Shown piece after piece: positions 1-40,400 of a DNA stretch of 64,000 nucleotides. The stretch's first letter is position 1. Each line of letters opens with the position of its first letter. Under the pieces are notes generated by a model. That model was not told the DNA's origin and searched no databases. It saw nothing but the letters and a program-made list of their open reading frames with translations. The stretch covers positions 1,582,718 to 1,646,717 of the forward strand of contig CM038926.1 in assembly GCA_021904315.1 (NCBI GenBank), read 5' to 3'. The stretch comes from Sphagnum magellanicum. Its lineage: Eukaryota; Streptophyta; Sphagnopsida; Sphagnales; Sphagnaceae. The position numbers and the translations under genes were made by a program.

Positions 1-26930
<26,930 letters not shown>

Positions 26931-27460
26931 TGTACCGAACACTCCTGCTGCAGGCCTACACAAGGATACCAGCGACGTGATGAGCATCAGAAACCATTCA
27001 GAGCTCAAAACAATGCACAAATCCACAACATTCTGTGCTCAACCAACTACTCGGCTCTTGATCATGAAGGCAGAGGGATCACTAATCCTGCATGATCCTT
27101 CGTCCTTCATGATCCCTGGTGATACTTCATGACCCTTCTTGACTTCATTCAAGATTCTTTCACAAAGTGGTTTTTGCAAAAATCAATAACACAATCTGCA
27201 TACAAATACGTCTAAAGGCCAAGAATAGCAGAAAATGGAAAGAGGACAATATATTAAATGCAAAAATGTGTGAAAGTACGTGTAGAAAAATGCAATTCTG
27301 TTGCATGGTGATCGATTGTATTTTTCCTTGTCCATCATGGAAGGTATTGAATTTGTGAACAGTGATTCATAACTCATTATGGGTGACAATTCACTTGGGT
27401 TCACAATCCCTTGTTCCTGCATCACAACTCTTAATTCAAAACTTAAAGTTAAACCCTAAA

Positions 27461-27690
27461 CCAGTCTGCTCAGCTATGGCAAGCTCGAACCTGCACAGCT
27501 ATGGCAAGTCATATTCGTTCAAATTCATTCAATCTATCAAACCAATCTACTTAGCTATGGCAAGCTTCAAGCTGCACAGCTGTGGCATGTCTAATTAGTA
27601 AAAATTATTTCAACCTATCAAGCCAATCTGCTCAGGTATGGCAAGTTCCAAGCTGCACGGTGTGGCATTTCATATTAGTACATAGTATGA
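27461..27690. repeat. 81-bp tandem repeat, about 2.8 copies
   Basis: Units begin at about 27461, 27542 and 27623 with CCA(A/G)TCT and share the core CTATGGCAAGC followed by CTGCACAGCT. The period is 81 bases. No convincing open frame runs through all copies on either strand, so I treat it as non-coding upstream of the dynein start. Confidence 0.75.
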
Positions 27691-28108
27691 GAGCAAAGAT
27701 TTGCAGACCAATTTTCGTTTCTTCATAGCCTTGTCAAGTGATGAGAAGTAATCTGTTGCTTGTTCCTGATTCCACCACATGCACAATACCCAAACATTGA
27801 TGACCAGTGATCAATTGCATGTAAGGATACAACTACTTGGAAGTTTATTTGTGTAGTAGATACACACCTACCAACTTGGGTCTGTCTCAGGCTCCTCATT
27901 CTTTAACTTTTGACATCAAATATTCCATGATATGCTTTTTGATCCTCCATCCAGAGTTTTGCCAAAGTTTTGTATCAGTCTCTCTATTGTTTTGCTAACG
28001 TTCTATATGCAAACAAGTGCAGTTGAATGTCATGAGTGGTATTTGCTTGTGCAGAAAGAGTTTGGATACTGAGAAATATTAAGAAAGATGGACTTGCAAG
28101 AGATTTAC

Positions 28109-28569
28109 CATTGGCTTCTCCCCAACAGTGGGGACAACCTGGTCAGATGCTTCAGATTTGGTGGCTTCTTCTTTGGCAGCCAGCTCATCGGAATTTTGGG
28201 CTGCTTTCAGAGCCAATATTTCTCTGAGGCTAGGAGGTCGCTCTGACATGCATGGAGAAACTTTTTTTTAAAAGATTGTGTCTCTTAAAGCTCACTAGAG
28301 GATTGGTGAGGAAATCTCAGTGATTGCTCTTGGGAACACAATAGTTACGATAGAAAAAACTCTCACCAGTTAGGGAAGTCCGCCGGGTGGTCATGTTTGC
28401 TTGCAGAATTAGAGATCTAACTCCAACATCTAGGTCAAGAATGTCTTCCTGTGATGTAGAGGGGATTGATCAAGTTCAGACTCAGCATATATAAAAATAT
28501 TGCCACCTTTCTGAACCATAATTAAGTCTTGTGCAAAGGTCAATTGTCCTGTCATTGGATTTGGAGCTT
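28109..28569 (-). CDS. Exon-like segments of an unidentified protein
   Basis: Three minus-strand segments join in phase with plausible splice sites: 28569-28517 (NPMTGQLTFAQDL), 28448-28367 (ILDLDVGVRSLILQ; TTRRTSL) and 28242-28109 (PPSLREILALKAAQNSDELA; EEATKSEASDQ). The GTGAGA donor at 28366 and phase-1 acceptor at 28243 restore a GAG codon. A further acidic piece near 27880 (EEPETDPSW) ends in GTAGGT and may belong to it, and a possible first exon near 29300 ends in GTAAGT. I do not recognise the family. The composition is hydrophilic, with no membrane segment. It could be a separate small gene upstream of the dynein or, less likely, alternative 5' exons of the dynein: the phase does not obviously match the MPAQ exon, except through an unconvincing acceptor at about 27033. 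Confidence 0.45.
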
Positions 28570-29419
28570 CTTGCAGGTATTATCTGCATGACTGAAAAAG
28601 GGGTTCCAATGATTGCTGATTGACCCAAGTGCATTGAGTAACTCTTGAAAACAAGAAATTTCTATTGTGATTTCATTTGGGAAACCCTAATTTTCTAAAG
28701 CTCTTGAAGATGAGTAATTGAAATTTCTCTCTTAATCCATAGCCAAGTTGTCATTAGGATTCCAGTCATCTGCGCTCACTTATCAAACCTGAGTACAGAT
28801 CCTTGACTGCATAAGGTAGGTCTATAAGCCTTGCACACAACACGCAGCTTAAATCTGATACCACATGACATTTGTAAATGTGCATAGAATTCTGAACTGT
28901 GCTCTTTATCATAAAAAGTCTAGCTTCCCTTGCACACAGAGATTGAAAACATCACTGACAAAAGCTTGTATATGATACAATTCCTTTACTGTGTCAGAAA
29001 TTTTTTTGCACACAAACTACCTGCTCTGTATCAATTCAGAAGCCCTTTGAAAAAAATGAGTGCACTCTAGCATTCAAACAGAACTCAAGTTTGACTCTTG
29101 CATTTCACAGCCTTTAAAATCTATGAAATTCTAATTTCCCAGTAGGAGGAACTTTTCTCTGAGCAGCTCATGACACAAGCTCAAAAAGCTTGATAAAAGC
29201 AAGCAAATCATTAAATCAGATTTGTTGGAAAACAGTAAGTTGAAAACTGTGAAATGTATTTTGTGTTACAGGGTGGTTCAATCCACGTTTACTTACAAAA
29301 ATCGAAGATGTGGGTGCACATACAAGAAGCTGAATCAATGAGAGAGAAATAGAAGGAAGGGGGGCAGGGAACAGAAAACAGTTTGGAGCACCAAGGGGCA
29401 CGCCCTACTACTCCACAAA

Positions 29420-32400
29420 GAATGGCCATGAAGATATAACTACCTTGACCAGCTGAATTTGGGCCACCTTAAACTGTTCTACTAAATCTGTTGATACACA
29501 TAGATGAATGTATAGATCTGTGATTACATGCTGACTTTTCAATGATTTTTTGTGTTGGGTTCAACAGAATAATGCATCTTATGAGTAACAGCAAAGTATA
29601 CACAATTTGGGCTTCTCATGACTTAGCAATACCAGTGATGATCAATTGACAAAATAGTAATATATTTAAAAGTTTGAGCTCTGTGCTGCTGCCCACTACC
29701 AGTGACAATCAACTATTTTTTTCTCCTTATGTTTTCATATGAGTTTCAGTAACTCATCATTATTTATGTCAATGTCAAATTTATATTAAATTAATATACA
29801 TTTCACGGACATGAAAAATCACATGTTAATATGTTTTTTCATATCTATGTTGGTGGATAGGAAAAAGAGAGTGAGGCAGTTATAAAATGGACCTAGTTAT
29901 TAGGAAAGGTGAAAGATATTATTAAGAAAGTTACTAGAAAAAGGAAGTAGTTATTAAGAAAGTAATGAAATAGTTATGCTTGAAAATGATTTTTGGAATG
30001 GTCCATGGACAACCATACAAAGGATTCCCCAAATTCCTCCATATACCAATTCTGATGATTATTTGTCATTGGAATTACGTATAGATATCTTATTAAAAGA
30101 TAATTAGTTACCAACAATTGATAATCCATGATCATATACATTTTTGAAATGAAATTGTTTATATTTCTATTCATTTTGACTTACTAAAACATTACCCATT
30201 TTGGCACTCTTGATTTTTATTTTTTGCCCTTCTTTCTCTCAAATTTTTTTTCCCCTAGCCTTTCCAAATCTCCCAACATCTTTCCTACCATGTTTCCCCA
30301 AGAGCTCTTGATTTGGAAATATAAAGTATAAAATATTTTCAACTCTAGTGCCTAGAATGTCCTCCATGTATTTTCGGTGTTCCCTATGGCCCAAAGAAAA
30401 AATTGTATTCAACCTAGTGTCCCTAGTGTTTGTAACATGCCTTATTTATGGCCCTATTATTACTTGTTGCCATTTTGTTGTTTCTTGTTGGTATTTTTGT
30501 CTTTTTGTTATTCACATATCATCTTTTAGCATCCTTGGTGTTGTCTAGGTGTGTGTTAAATGATAAAAATATCTAAACTAGTTAATGCCATAAGCATCCT
30601 AGTAATTAGCTAATTACTAATGATAGACTTACCGTCCCTTACCAAAGGGGTGAAGCTAATGGGATTAAATATTTCATGTTAATGAGGTTGGGTGTAATTC
30701 ACCCAATCACCTAGGAGATTTCTATGAAGGATTAGAACGGAGACCTATTTTCGTGGGGTTAATGTGAACGTTGTGTGGTTTTTTAAAGGAGGATTAGAGG
30801 AGGACTTGGGGGGATTGATCGACTTGTAGTTTGGAATTGTGAGTTATGAAAGCTCTTTCTTTGTTGGAGAGGTGTTGGATGTGTAAAACTAAAGAGGGGA
30901 AAGTAATTTGGAAATGTATTGTATTTGTGTGATTTCAATGGAAAATGGTTGAAAAATCTTAATGTGTTTTGTGTGAGTTTATTCTATTAAAGGAGTGAAG
31001 GTAGTAATATAGTTTAAGTTTGCATAATGTGTTGTCCCATTGTTTATAGTATTTCTATGTCTCTTCTACAAAAGTATTGATAATGCACATATTATAGTTA
31101 GTTTCTAAAGTAGAAAGTCACTTGTTGCCACAGGAAGGTCACAACCAATGTATGGTAGTAGGAAAGAAGAATACTTGAAGGTGGAAGTTGGCAGGGTCAA
31201 TAAGACTGATGTAGATGATAAATAGCAATATCAAAAGTTGTGCAATGGTTGCAAATAGTAGGTAGCATTGAAAAGGTTTTCCAAGGACTGTAGCTGATTA
31301 GTGCCCATAGAAGGTTTACAAGCACTACAAAGTTTGGATAGCAATTGTGGAAGGTTTACAAACCCACTAGACACCTTTCTAATGTACTCAAGGTACTATA
31401 GAATTTTAAAGGGTAGCTACTTCTTAGTTCCTCTTATCTTTCTTGATTGCTTTTTATACCTTGTTTTTTTTACATTACTATAATGACCTATAAATGGAAT
31501 GGTAGGTCGTACTTAATTAATAGACCCTACCTTTTTCTTCTTTTCTTTGCATAAGGTCTTTATTATAACTTGAGTAGTTGTAGTAAAATTAGTAAGTGAT
31601 AATAGTTTTTTTTATTGGAAGCAAGAAGAAGTTGAACTTGTTCCCTTAGCATTACCTTTTTAGGACAATAATGTTCAAGAGCCACATTTTCACCTTTGTA
31701 ATAGTGTAGTTTTTTGTCAATCAAATTTAGGTCATCTTTAAACCAAAACACATCACTAATATGAATTTTTATTCGGGATGCCCAAATTTAGAAATGGTCA
31801 ACATGAGACCTTGGGATGTCTTTTTGGGACCTTGCTTTAACAACAATCATAAAGGTTTAAAGGCTCAAGAAACTTTGGAAATGTTAAACAAGTTGGGTCC
31901 TCATTAATTTAAAAAGAAACCAAAGTTGAAAGAGGAAATATATTTTATTGATTCGAAATTTTTTTTTTTTTTTTTTTCTTTTTGTTGTTGTTTTCATTGC
32001 TTTCCTTTTCCTTTTTGGTAAGTTATATATGACAACAAGTCATTCATCCTCCCATGCATGTATTCAATTAATAATATACATTGGAAAAAAATTACAAACC
32101 CTATAACATAATCATGGTCAAGGATGTAGAAAACACAAATGATATAATAGATTTATATTATTTTCAAGGTTGCTTAAATACATTTGATTAATGTAATACA
32201 AATGTAGTTTCAACACCTATTATAAAAATAATTAATGAAATTTGAAATTTTTATGTCAAGAATAAAATATTTCTTCAATATTCCAAAAGAGAATGTATTA
32301 TTCTTCACAATTTTTTCTTTGAAAAAAATAATTTTGAAATTACGAAATTTTTACAAATAATATATTAAATGTCAAAGATGCCAAAGTAATATGGTGATAA

Positions 32401-35054
32401 ATAAAATGTAAATGTTAAAATGATATTCATGTACGATAAATTACACAAAAAAAAGATGGGTGGTTTTTTCTACCAAATCATATTTGCATAAGGGAATAAG
32501 AACACCAACTGAGTTTTTAAATACATATAAACTACTAGATCTCATCAAGTCAAGCTCAAGTTTTATGGTAGCCTTTTCATTTTTTATTTTATTTTGTAGT
32601 GTCAATAATAATTCTAAAATGTTTCCATAAGTTGCAGGAATATTTTAAATTCAGTAATAAGAAATCACTAATCCTTATAATGTAAATTTATTAGGATTAT
32701 AATCTTGAGCGATGACATTTGTAATGGGGACAATGTTGGTCGTACGCCCATATAATCAATGATCCAAATTATAATTATAATTAATGAATCTCCATAAAAT
32801 GAATTAATGAAAATAACAAAAACTTGATCCATCATGAGCACATAGAATTGATTATAGAAATATCATTGATTTTGTCATAAAACATGCACAAAGTTATTTT
32901 AGTTCATTTATTCATATTATGCACACAATTTTGTAACAATGATCAAATGACATATTGTATGTATAATGTCTTGTAAACACCCATATATATCTTTATTCAA
33001 TTTTGAATTTATTATAAAAATGTCAAATGTGAATTTCAAAATAATAATTTTCACAACTATACATGTTTAAACAATATTTCATCACTTTTCTTTTGTATTA
33101 CTACATCTTCAAATTTATTTATTTTTGTTTCATCTTGTTTAAATAATTTGAAAAATGTCATATATGTAAGTTTAAAATGTTTAGATTTTTTTTCTATTCT
33201 AAAAAAATAATACCCACGTCATGTAAAACATGCTTGTCGAGGTTTAAGTGGGTTAGTATCATATGGCTTGTTTCATACAATAATGATTTGATGCATAAAA
33301 CTTAATCAAATCATCAAAACGCATGAAGAGCATTGAAGAGAATATTGCATCCCACCTTTTTTGGTCCACTAATTGCTTCAATCATTTTTTTCATGTAATG
33401 TAAACCTAATGAAGTGAACATCCTTTGTTGTGACATAACACTTTAAATGAATGCAAACCACAATAAAGGTGAATAAAATATGTGCATGTTCAAACATTAA
33501 AAAACTATGACAAAAAATGGTCCATCAAAAATCACAATTGACATGATAAAAACATAGTCCTACATGATTCTACTATCTTTATGGTCAACCTTCATTCTTG
33601 TTTTGTGTTTCGAACACATTTTCATTAGGTCATTACCAAACTCATAACATGGTTTCACATTTGCTCCTTTTTCCCCATTGTACATGTAATTTCCACATAA
33701 TAGTTACATAATTGCAAGAAATCACACAAATGGATACAATTTATGATTTATGAAACAAAAAAAATAAATTGAAGAGATTGAGTACCATGAATAGTATTGA
33801 CATGATTCCATGATGGCTATTCCCACATGTTAAATGCAAATGGATTTTTCCATTCACCTTTTGCATTGGCATTTGCTCCTTTGCTAACAATCTTTTGAAT
33901 GATGTCAACAAATCCACATGAAGCCTAACTAAACAACATATGTTCATATGTCAATGACGAGAAATGTTGAAACAACCTTGATATTAAATGAATTTCAGCC
34001 AAAGGGTAATAATGATATGATGTGATGTGTAACATGCAATAAATTTTGCTTATTTGCACCAAGACTAAAAACATCATGAAAACAAAGAAAAAAACTCCAA
34101 ATTTAAATTGGTTGATAAAGATTCTAGATTTTGCTTCTCACTAAAAATATTCTGATTGTTTTTTTGTAGGGCATAATGCTTTACTGTCCAACACCAAAAC
34201 TTTGTGTCAATGTTTGTCATTGACAAGATGTACGAGTTGGACATGAGGAGGTAAAATTCCAAGTTGCTAAAGGAGGCATGGACTATCGGAGCTATTAAAT
34301 TCTGAGGTCTAATTGCATGTGGTGTTTCAAAAAACACTGACCGAAATTGAAAAATGTCCACCCATGGTCAATGTGACAAACTTCCAAATGCCATATTAGC
34401 ATCGGAATTAAATTCCGATGGAGTTTCAACATTTGGCAAAATATTCACTGGAATCATTTTGAAAGAGAACATGGCATGCAGATGCCCTGAAAGTGAGGCT
34501 CCTATCTCTTGCTACACTAAAGGGGTCTCCTTCAGAATTAAGGTATCCATTATAGGTTTTGAATCTCTATCTCCATAAGGACTTTTAATTCAAGTCCTTT
34601 TTTGGGGACTCGATGTTGGTTTTAGTGTCTGATCCATTGGTGTGCACTTACTTAATGTGGAAGATGGAGGGTGTGACCATAATCGGCCCAAGGTCTAGCT
34701 CCTTAATGCTAATAGGATGGTTTTCACTTCCGGTTTGTCATCTTGTGGGTGACCTATTGCACCTACTAGATGCTTTGGATTTGGACTTTCTTCCATATCC
34801 GGAGGTGTGCCTTGTGATTGCACACCTAGGCTTGGCAACAAATTTTTCCTTCTTACCTCACCTAACAAGTTCTCCTCATATTCATCCTCCTCCTCTAAAT
34901 CTAGTAGTCAAAAGTTCGGGTCCACTAGAAACCATTTTCGAAGCACTATGTCCACAATTTGTGTTCTTCCAAACTTTGCATATTTGGTGGCATTAGTTTT
35001 GTGGGGGCCACCCAAGTCCCACAACTTACTATGAAGGGTGTTGAAGACAATGCC
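29420..35054. other. AT-rich intergenic DNA with no recognised gene
   Basis: The stretch is AT-rich with many homopolymer runs, such as a long T run near 31960. Only short open frames occur on either strand and none resembles a known domain. Short frames at 34354-34996 have no recognisable product. I found no LTR, terminal repeats or RNA gene here. Confidence 0.6.
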
Positions 35055-35095
35055 AACCTAGTTGATCAATAATCATCAATAGAATAGCCATTAAC

Positions 35096-35913
35096 TGTCG
35101 CAACCCCACTTTGAGGGAGTTGTGAGATTGTCACTCACACTCTCGAAAATGGGAATTGGGAGTCCTCCAAGACTCCCGAAAATTCAGAGTGCGATTGCAG
35201 GGGCCAAACACCTTGCATTGAAGGGTTATTTATACTGTTGTAAAGTTCTTGAAGTGTAGATGTCCAAAATGGCCTCGCATGAACCATTTGGACATATGCA
35301 ACACAAGTTATGGTCAAAAGAAGGGCCGAGAGTCAAACTGGCAATTTGACTCCCGATCACTAAAAGTTGGGAATCGACCCGATTTCGGTGCGTGCAAGTG
35401 AAGTGTGAAACACCATTGGAAAGCTCTCTAGGAGAGATACAACTTTGGTTTAAACCTTGTCTCGATCCGAGTTCGGGGCGAGAAGTTATGAGCGTCCAAA
35501 GTCCCGGGAGTCCAAACCGGGACAGTTTCGAGACTCCACTTTGGGAGTCCCGGGAAAAAAACCATTTGGATGCAAGTGTGGCAGAAAGCTGCAGAGAATA
35601 CTATATGGGGGAAGGTGGTGGCTTCCTTCGAATCCGGGCCGTGGTGAGTCAAATGAGTCCAAGGTAACCCATGGCTTGTCCCAACACCAAAAGGGTGCAA
35701 AATGAGTTCTAACCAACTTGTTAGTTAGATTTGGATGCAGGACCGTGTAATTGAATAAGCTTGTTCCTCTTCCTAGTTTATCCCGGAGCTTTTAGCACGC
35801 CCTTCTCACCCCCTTTAATGTTGGAAGCTGGGAGCATGCTCAAGTCCCAGAAATTTCGCAACTTGAGTGATTTAGCCCAACTTGGGGTTAACTTGGGACT
35901 TGGGAGTGCATCA
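35096..35913 (+). mobile_element. Solo LTR of the local chromovirus family, inserted in a tandem repeat
   Basis: It begins TGTCGCAACCCC and ends GGGAGTGCATCA, the family's LTR termini, with internal blocks shared with the other LTRs (GTGTAGATGTCC; AAGGTGGTGGCTTCC). It is about 818 bp. The 5-bp flanks are TTAAC and TTAAT, a near-match target duplication. No primer site or coding region follows: repeat DNA of the same kind lies on both sides, so it is a solo LTR. It has many differences from the young copy and is old. Confidence 0.8.
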
Positions 35914-36680
35914 TTAATAGTCATTAATAGAATAGCAACCAATAGCCACCAATAGCCACCAATAACCAGTAATAAAATAACCATCAATAGTCACCAATAG
36001 AATAACTACTAATAACCATTAATATAATAGTCACAAATAACCATTAATAACCACTAATAACCACCAATAAAATAGGTACCAATAACCATTAATAACCACT
36101 TATAACCACCAATAAAATAGGTACCAATAACCATTAATAACCATTAATAGCCTCGATAAAATAACAACCAATAGTCACATATTAGAATCACTTAGGATTG
36201 CAAAAAATAATCTTGGGTGAAATAATTTATAATAGACAAAATAAATTTAAAGTGAAATAGCCTACAATAAGCTATAATTGCCAATAATAACATAAGGTGA
36301 AACAACTTTCAATAGCCAAAAGTAACTAATAATAGCTTCACAGAATCGAAATATGGCCTAAGATGAAATAACTTAGAATAGCTAGAAGTAATTTATAAGA
36401 GCTGCAAGTAGCCTAAAATGAAATAATTTACAATAGCAAAAAATAACATAGAAAAGCCAAAAAAAATTGTAATAATTGAAAATAGATTAAGGTGAAATAA
36501 ACAAAAATAGCCAAAAGTAATTTACCATAACCAAAAGTAGCATAATGTGAAATAGTTAAAAATAGCCAAAAGTAATTGAAAATAACCATAGATTATCATA
36601 AATAATGTAGGGCAAAATAATTTCATTAATGAAAAAAGGCATATAATAATTAAAAGTAGCTTAGCATAGGTAGTAATATT
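35914..36680. repeat. Degenerate AATAACC-type tandem repeat
   Basis: Short units such as AATAACCA and CCAATAGCCA recur many times. Within 36030-36140 a higher-order unit of 45 bases is visible, with GGTACC at 36075 and 36120. To the right the unit decays into GCCAAAAGTAA and GGTGAAATAA variants. Related sequence at about 35055-35095 shows that the array extended left of the solo LTR at 35096. No coding capacity. Confidence 0.75.
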
Positions 36681-36962
36681 ATATTAGCAAAAATACTACC
36701 CATTATTAAACTTTTTTTTTCAAAAAAATGGTCATTGAAATGTTATTGAATAATGATATTCAATTTTTCTTTTATTCAAATGATTTTAAACTTTCAAAAC
36801 GAAATAAATGTAATTATGTACATTATTGATTTTTAAAAAAAAGCAAACTCGAATCATTTCATTTGAACAAAATTTCAATAAAATATGAATTTTTAACGTT
36901 TATGTTTTTATAATGTTTAAAATGAAGTATTTGATAAATAAAATGTAATGTAACATATTATC

Positions 36963-37070
36963 ACAACAAGTGGGGTGGCTTGATGGTAAGGATGTTTACC
37001 TCCATTTTAAAGGTCAAGGGATCAAATTTCATAAGTGGTGTTGTGTGTGCCCAACAATGGTAAGTTGACT
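36963..37070 (+). repeat. Possible tRNA-derived SINE head
   Basis: TGGCTTGATGG at 36976 resembles a tRNA A box and GATCAAATT at 37020 a B box, each with about one mismatch and spaced 44 bases apart as in tRNA-derived SINEs; the context GGTCAAGGGATCAAATTTC is typical of plant SINEs. No clear poly-A or poly-T tail or target duplication was found, and it does not fold as a good tRNA. Confidence 0.4.
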
Positions 37071-37479
37071 GAATATTCTATTATTTAGTTTGTTAAAATA
37101 GGTGCCTAAATTGATTATGTATCCTACCTACATAGGTTAGGTTTTTAACCTAGTTTAGGTAGTGACACATGTCAATAAATATAAGCTAAAAATCATGAAA
37201 TTATCAATAATATTATATATAAATAATTTAATTTTAATTGATTTCCATGTTGGGTAGTTAATTAACTAACAAATGAATGGCTTGATAAATTTGTATTTCA
37301 CTTGAGAGTAACCTTGTTTCACTAAATACTTGTGAAATAATTCATTGTCCATATCAACTAGTCCCCGTTCACTAAGGGGTTAACTAATTTCACTAGGTAA
37401 AAATGTCCAAATTCATTCAAAATTTAGTGAAACCCAGAGTGAACTAGAACGCATTTTGGTGTATTGTCATTTAAGCACA

Positions 37480-40400
37480 TGTTGGGCAAAATCTAATGGA
37501 TGATGTGTTATTAAACGGAGGTTCTAAAGCCAACATTATCAGCAAGGATTTGAGGAAATGATTAAGGTTACATTTCCCCAAGCCCACTCCATATATGTTC
37601 TGAATGATGGATCAAAGTTTGATGAAGGTAGTGGCAATCATTTGGGATTTTAAAATACACCTACATGGAATTCCATACATTGCCATTTTCACTGTTATGC
37701 GGAACAATGTATTGGATGGCAATTATTCCATGTTCTTTGGCCAACCTTGGTTTAGGAATGCCAAGGTGATTTGCAATTGGGGGAAGAACCTAATCACCAT
37801 AAAAGGCAATGGAACGAGTTAAATGATTCTAGTAACCAAACACTTGGATGCTAATACCAACAATTAGAAATTTTTTTCTCGTATGATTTTGCTAATGGCA
37901 TCATAGATGAAAAGGAGGAAATTCTCCTCCAATCAAAATTGAAATTGTTCACCATCTGAATGATAACCCTACCAAAACTAGGCACATTAGTGTCTAATGA
38001 CACCCCAAAAATTGGTTCGAAGGAATTCAAATTTGACTTTCTTCATACCCCAAGGAATATTTCGGTAGATAATGTTCCCGCACAGTTAAAGGTGCAGGAC
38101 TTAAAAATTGCTAGGTGGACACTTCAAAAAGATGTCCAGATCCTTGACGAATCTGGGAATTATTACCAAACCACAACTAGTGAAGCTCAACGCCAATCTA
38201 GACCTTTCAACAACTATAGCAATGGAATCTTTGTTCAAAGAATACAAGGATGTCTTTGCATTGTCCTACAAATATTTCAAATGAATACCTCTCCACATTA
38301 CTCAACATTAGAGAAAATTGGATACAACAATATCGCCTTTTCATTAGAATTGGTATCGGATGAATCCTAATTATGCAATTGTGGTGAAATAAAATCTAGA
38401 CAAGCTCTTAACTACAAGTTTCATTGCTTTGGTAAAAGAAGCAATTTGGCTTTTGCCCATTGTGGTGGTTGCTAAGAAAAATGGTAAGTTACACATTTGC
38501 GTCAATTTTAGGAGATTAAATGTAACCATGAAAAAGGATTCGTACCCTTTTTTATTTACTGAATAGGTCTTGGATATGGTAGTTGGGCACAAAGTCTATT
38601 AATTTTTGGATGGATTTTCCAATTATCATCAAATCATGATAGCATTGGAGGATTGATACAAAACAGCCTTCATCATCAAATGGGGTTCATTCATATGGCT
38701 AGTCATGCCCTTCAAATTAAATTTCAAGGAATATTTTTGTGTGTTCATGAAATTATTTTTAGATGATTTTAATGTTTTCAATGATTTGAAAACACATCTA
38801 GCTAAACTCCAATTGTGTTTTGACAAACGTCAATAATTTGGTACTAACCTCAACCTGGAAAAATGTATGTTTATGGTGTTCTCCGGTGTCATACTTGATT
38901 AAATTGTGTCTAAGGAAGGGAAGCTACTGAATCCTAAGAAGATTGCAACCATAATCAACATGTCAGAACCAAAAACCCCCCAAAGACATTCAAGTTTTCA
39001 ATGGCCTAGCCCAATTTTATTATTGTTTCATCCATAACTTCGCTTTCATCATGGCCCCAATTACAAAATTGTTGTGAAAAATTGAAGTTTTTCAGTGGAC
39101 TCCCGAATGTCAATAAGCGTGAGAGGCAATCAAGTAGCAATATGTGGATGCACTGATCCTAATTGCACCAAGGTGGGATCCAGAGTTTCATGTCCACATT
39201 GATACATCTAAGTTAGCAATTAGCGCTATCTTGGTTCAAAACTTAACTGGAAAATGCGACCAACCAATTTGACACACCCTCACACTCCTTAAAAGACTCA
39301 AATGCGAGTCTGAAAGTGAAAACAATGGAAGAAAAAGGAATTGGTGTATGCTATTTAGCTTATATCATTTCGAGGGTAAAGGGGCATGCTAGAACTCTAA
39401 GATGAAGATTAGGGCAAGTGACAAGCGAATCGATTATTCACACAGACTTTCACAAACCAAACAACAAGTTGGTTATTGCGTAATTGGAGCACTTTTGGTG
39501 CATGAATGAACCACGGGCATACACAGACTCACAAGATTCACCACAGCCCGAACTTGGGGGAAGCCACCACCTTCCCCCTTATAGTATTATCTTTGATTAA
39601 TCACAAGGGCTACACCCAAATGTCATTTTTTCCTGGGACTCCCAAATTGGGAGTCCTGAAATTCCCAAAATTGGGATTCTTAAAAATTTGGAGGGCCATA
39701 ACTTTTTGTACAAACCTCCGATTAAGGTGAGGTTTAAAATAAAGTTATAGCCGTTGTTAAATATTTCCAACAATATGTGGCACGCCACCTGCACACACGT
39801 ATTTCAAGGCAATCTCCAACTTTTATGGCAGGAGTCAAATTGGCAATTTGATTCCCGACCCTTTTTTTGGCCGTAAATTGTGTTTTAAGTACTCAAATGG
39901 ATCATGCAAGCCCATTTCAGACATCTATGTTTTAATAGCTTTCCAATGGTATAAGGAACTTTTTAATCCAATAATTTTTTACCCTTAAAATACTTCTTTA
40001 AAAATTTGGGATTCTAACTCCCAAAGTGGGAATCCACTTGGGAGTGTGTGGGTTCATTCCCTCACATTGCCAGGAGTGCAAATGTGACTCCCAGGTTGCA
40101 CTTTTGGCCTGCACCTTTCCATGCGTTTACCTTGGTCGCAAGCCCAAGGTTAGGGTTGTGATAGATTGCATACGTGTTTCGATTATTGAACAATGCAAAG
40201 AAAAACTACACCACAATCGAAAGGGAAGTTATAGTGATGGTGTATGCTCTTCACAAATACCACCATTATTTATTCAGCAACAAGTTTGATTTTTATGTAG
40301 ACCATGTGGCCTTCCTTTACTTGGTCAAGAAACCCCATGTTTTTGGTCAGATAACCTAATGGCTTCTATTGTTTTTCGAATATGATTTTTTAGTGGTATT

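Noticed and set aside
27033..28569. Exons at 28.1-28.6 kb as the true dynein N-terminus
   Set aside because: The only phase-compatible acceptor (near 27033) would add a hydrophobic stretch unlike dynein tails; kept as a separate unknown gene, though not excluded.
35914..36680. CRISPR-like spaced repeats
   Set aside because: Units are adjacent and degenerate, with no unique spacers, in a eukaryotic genome.
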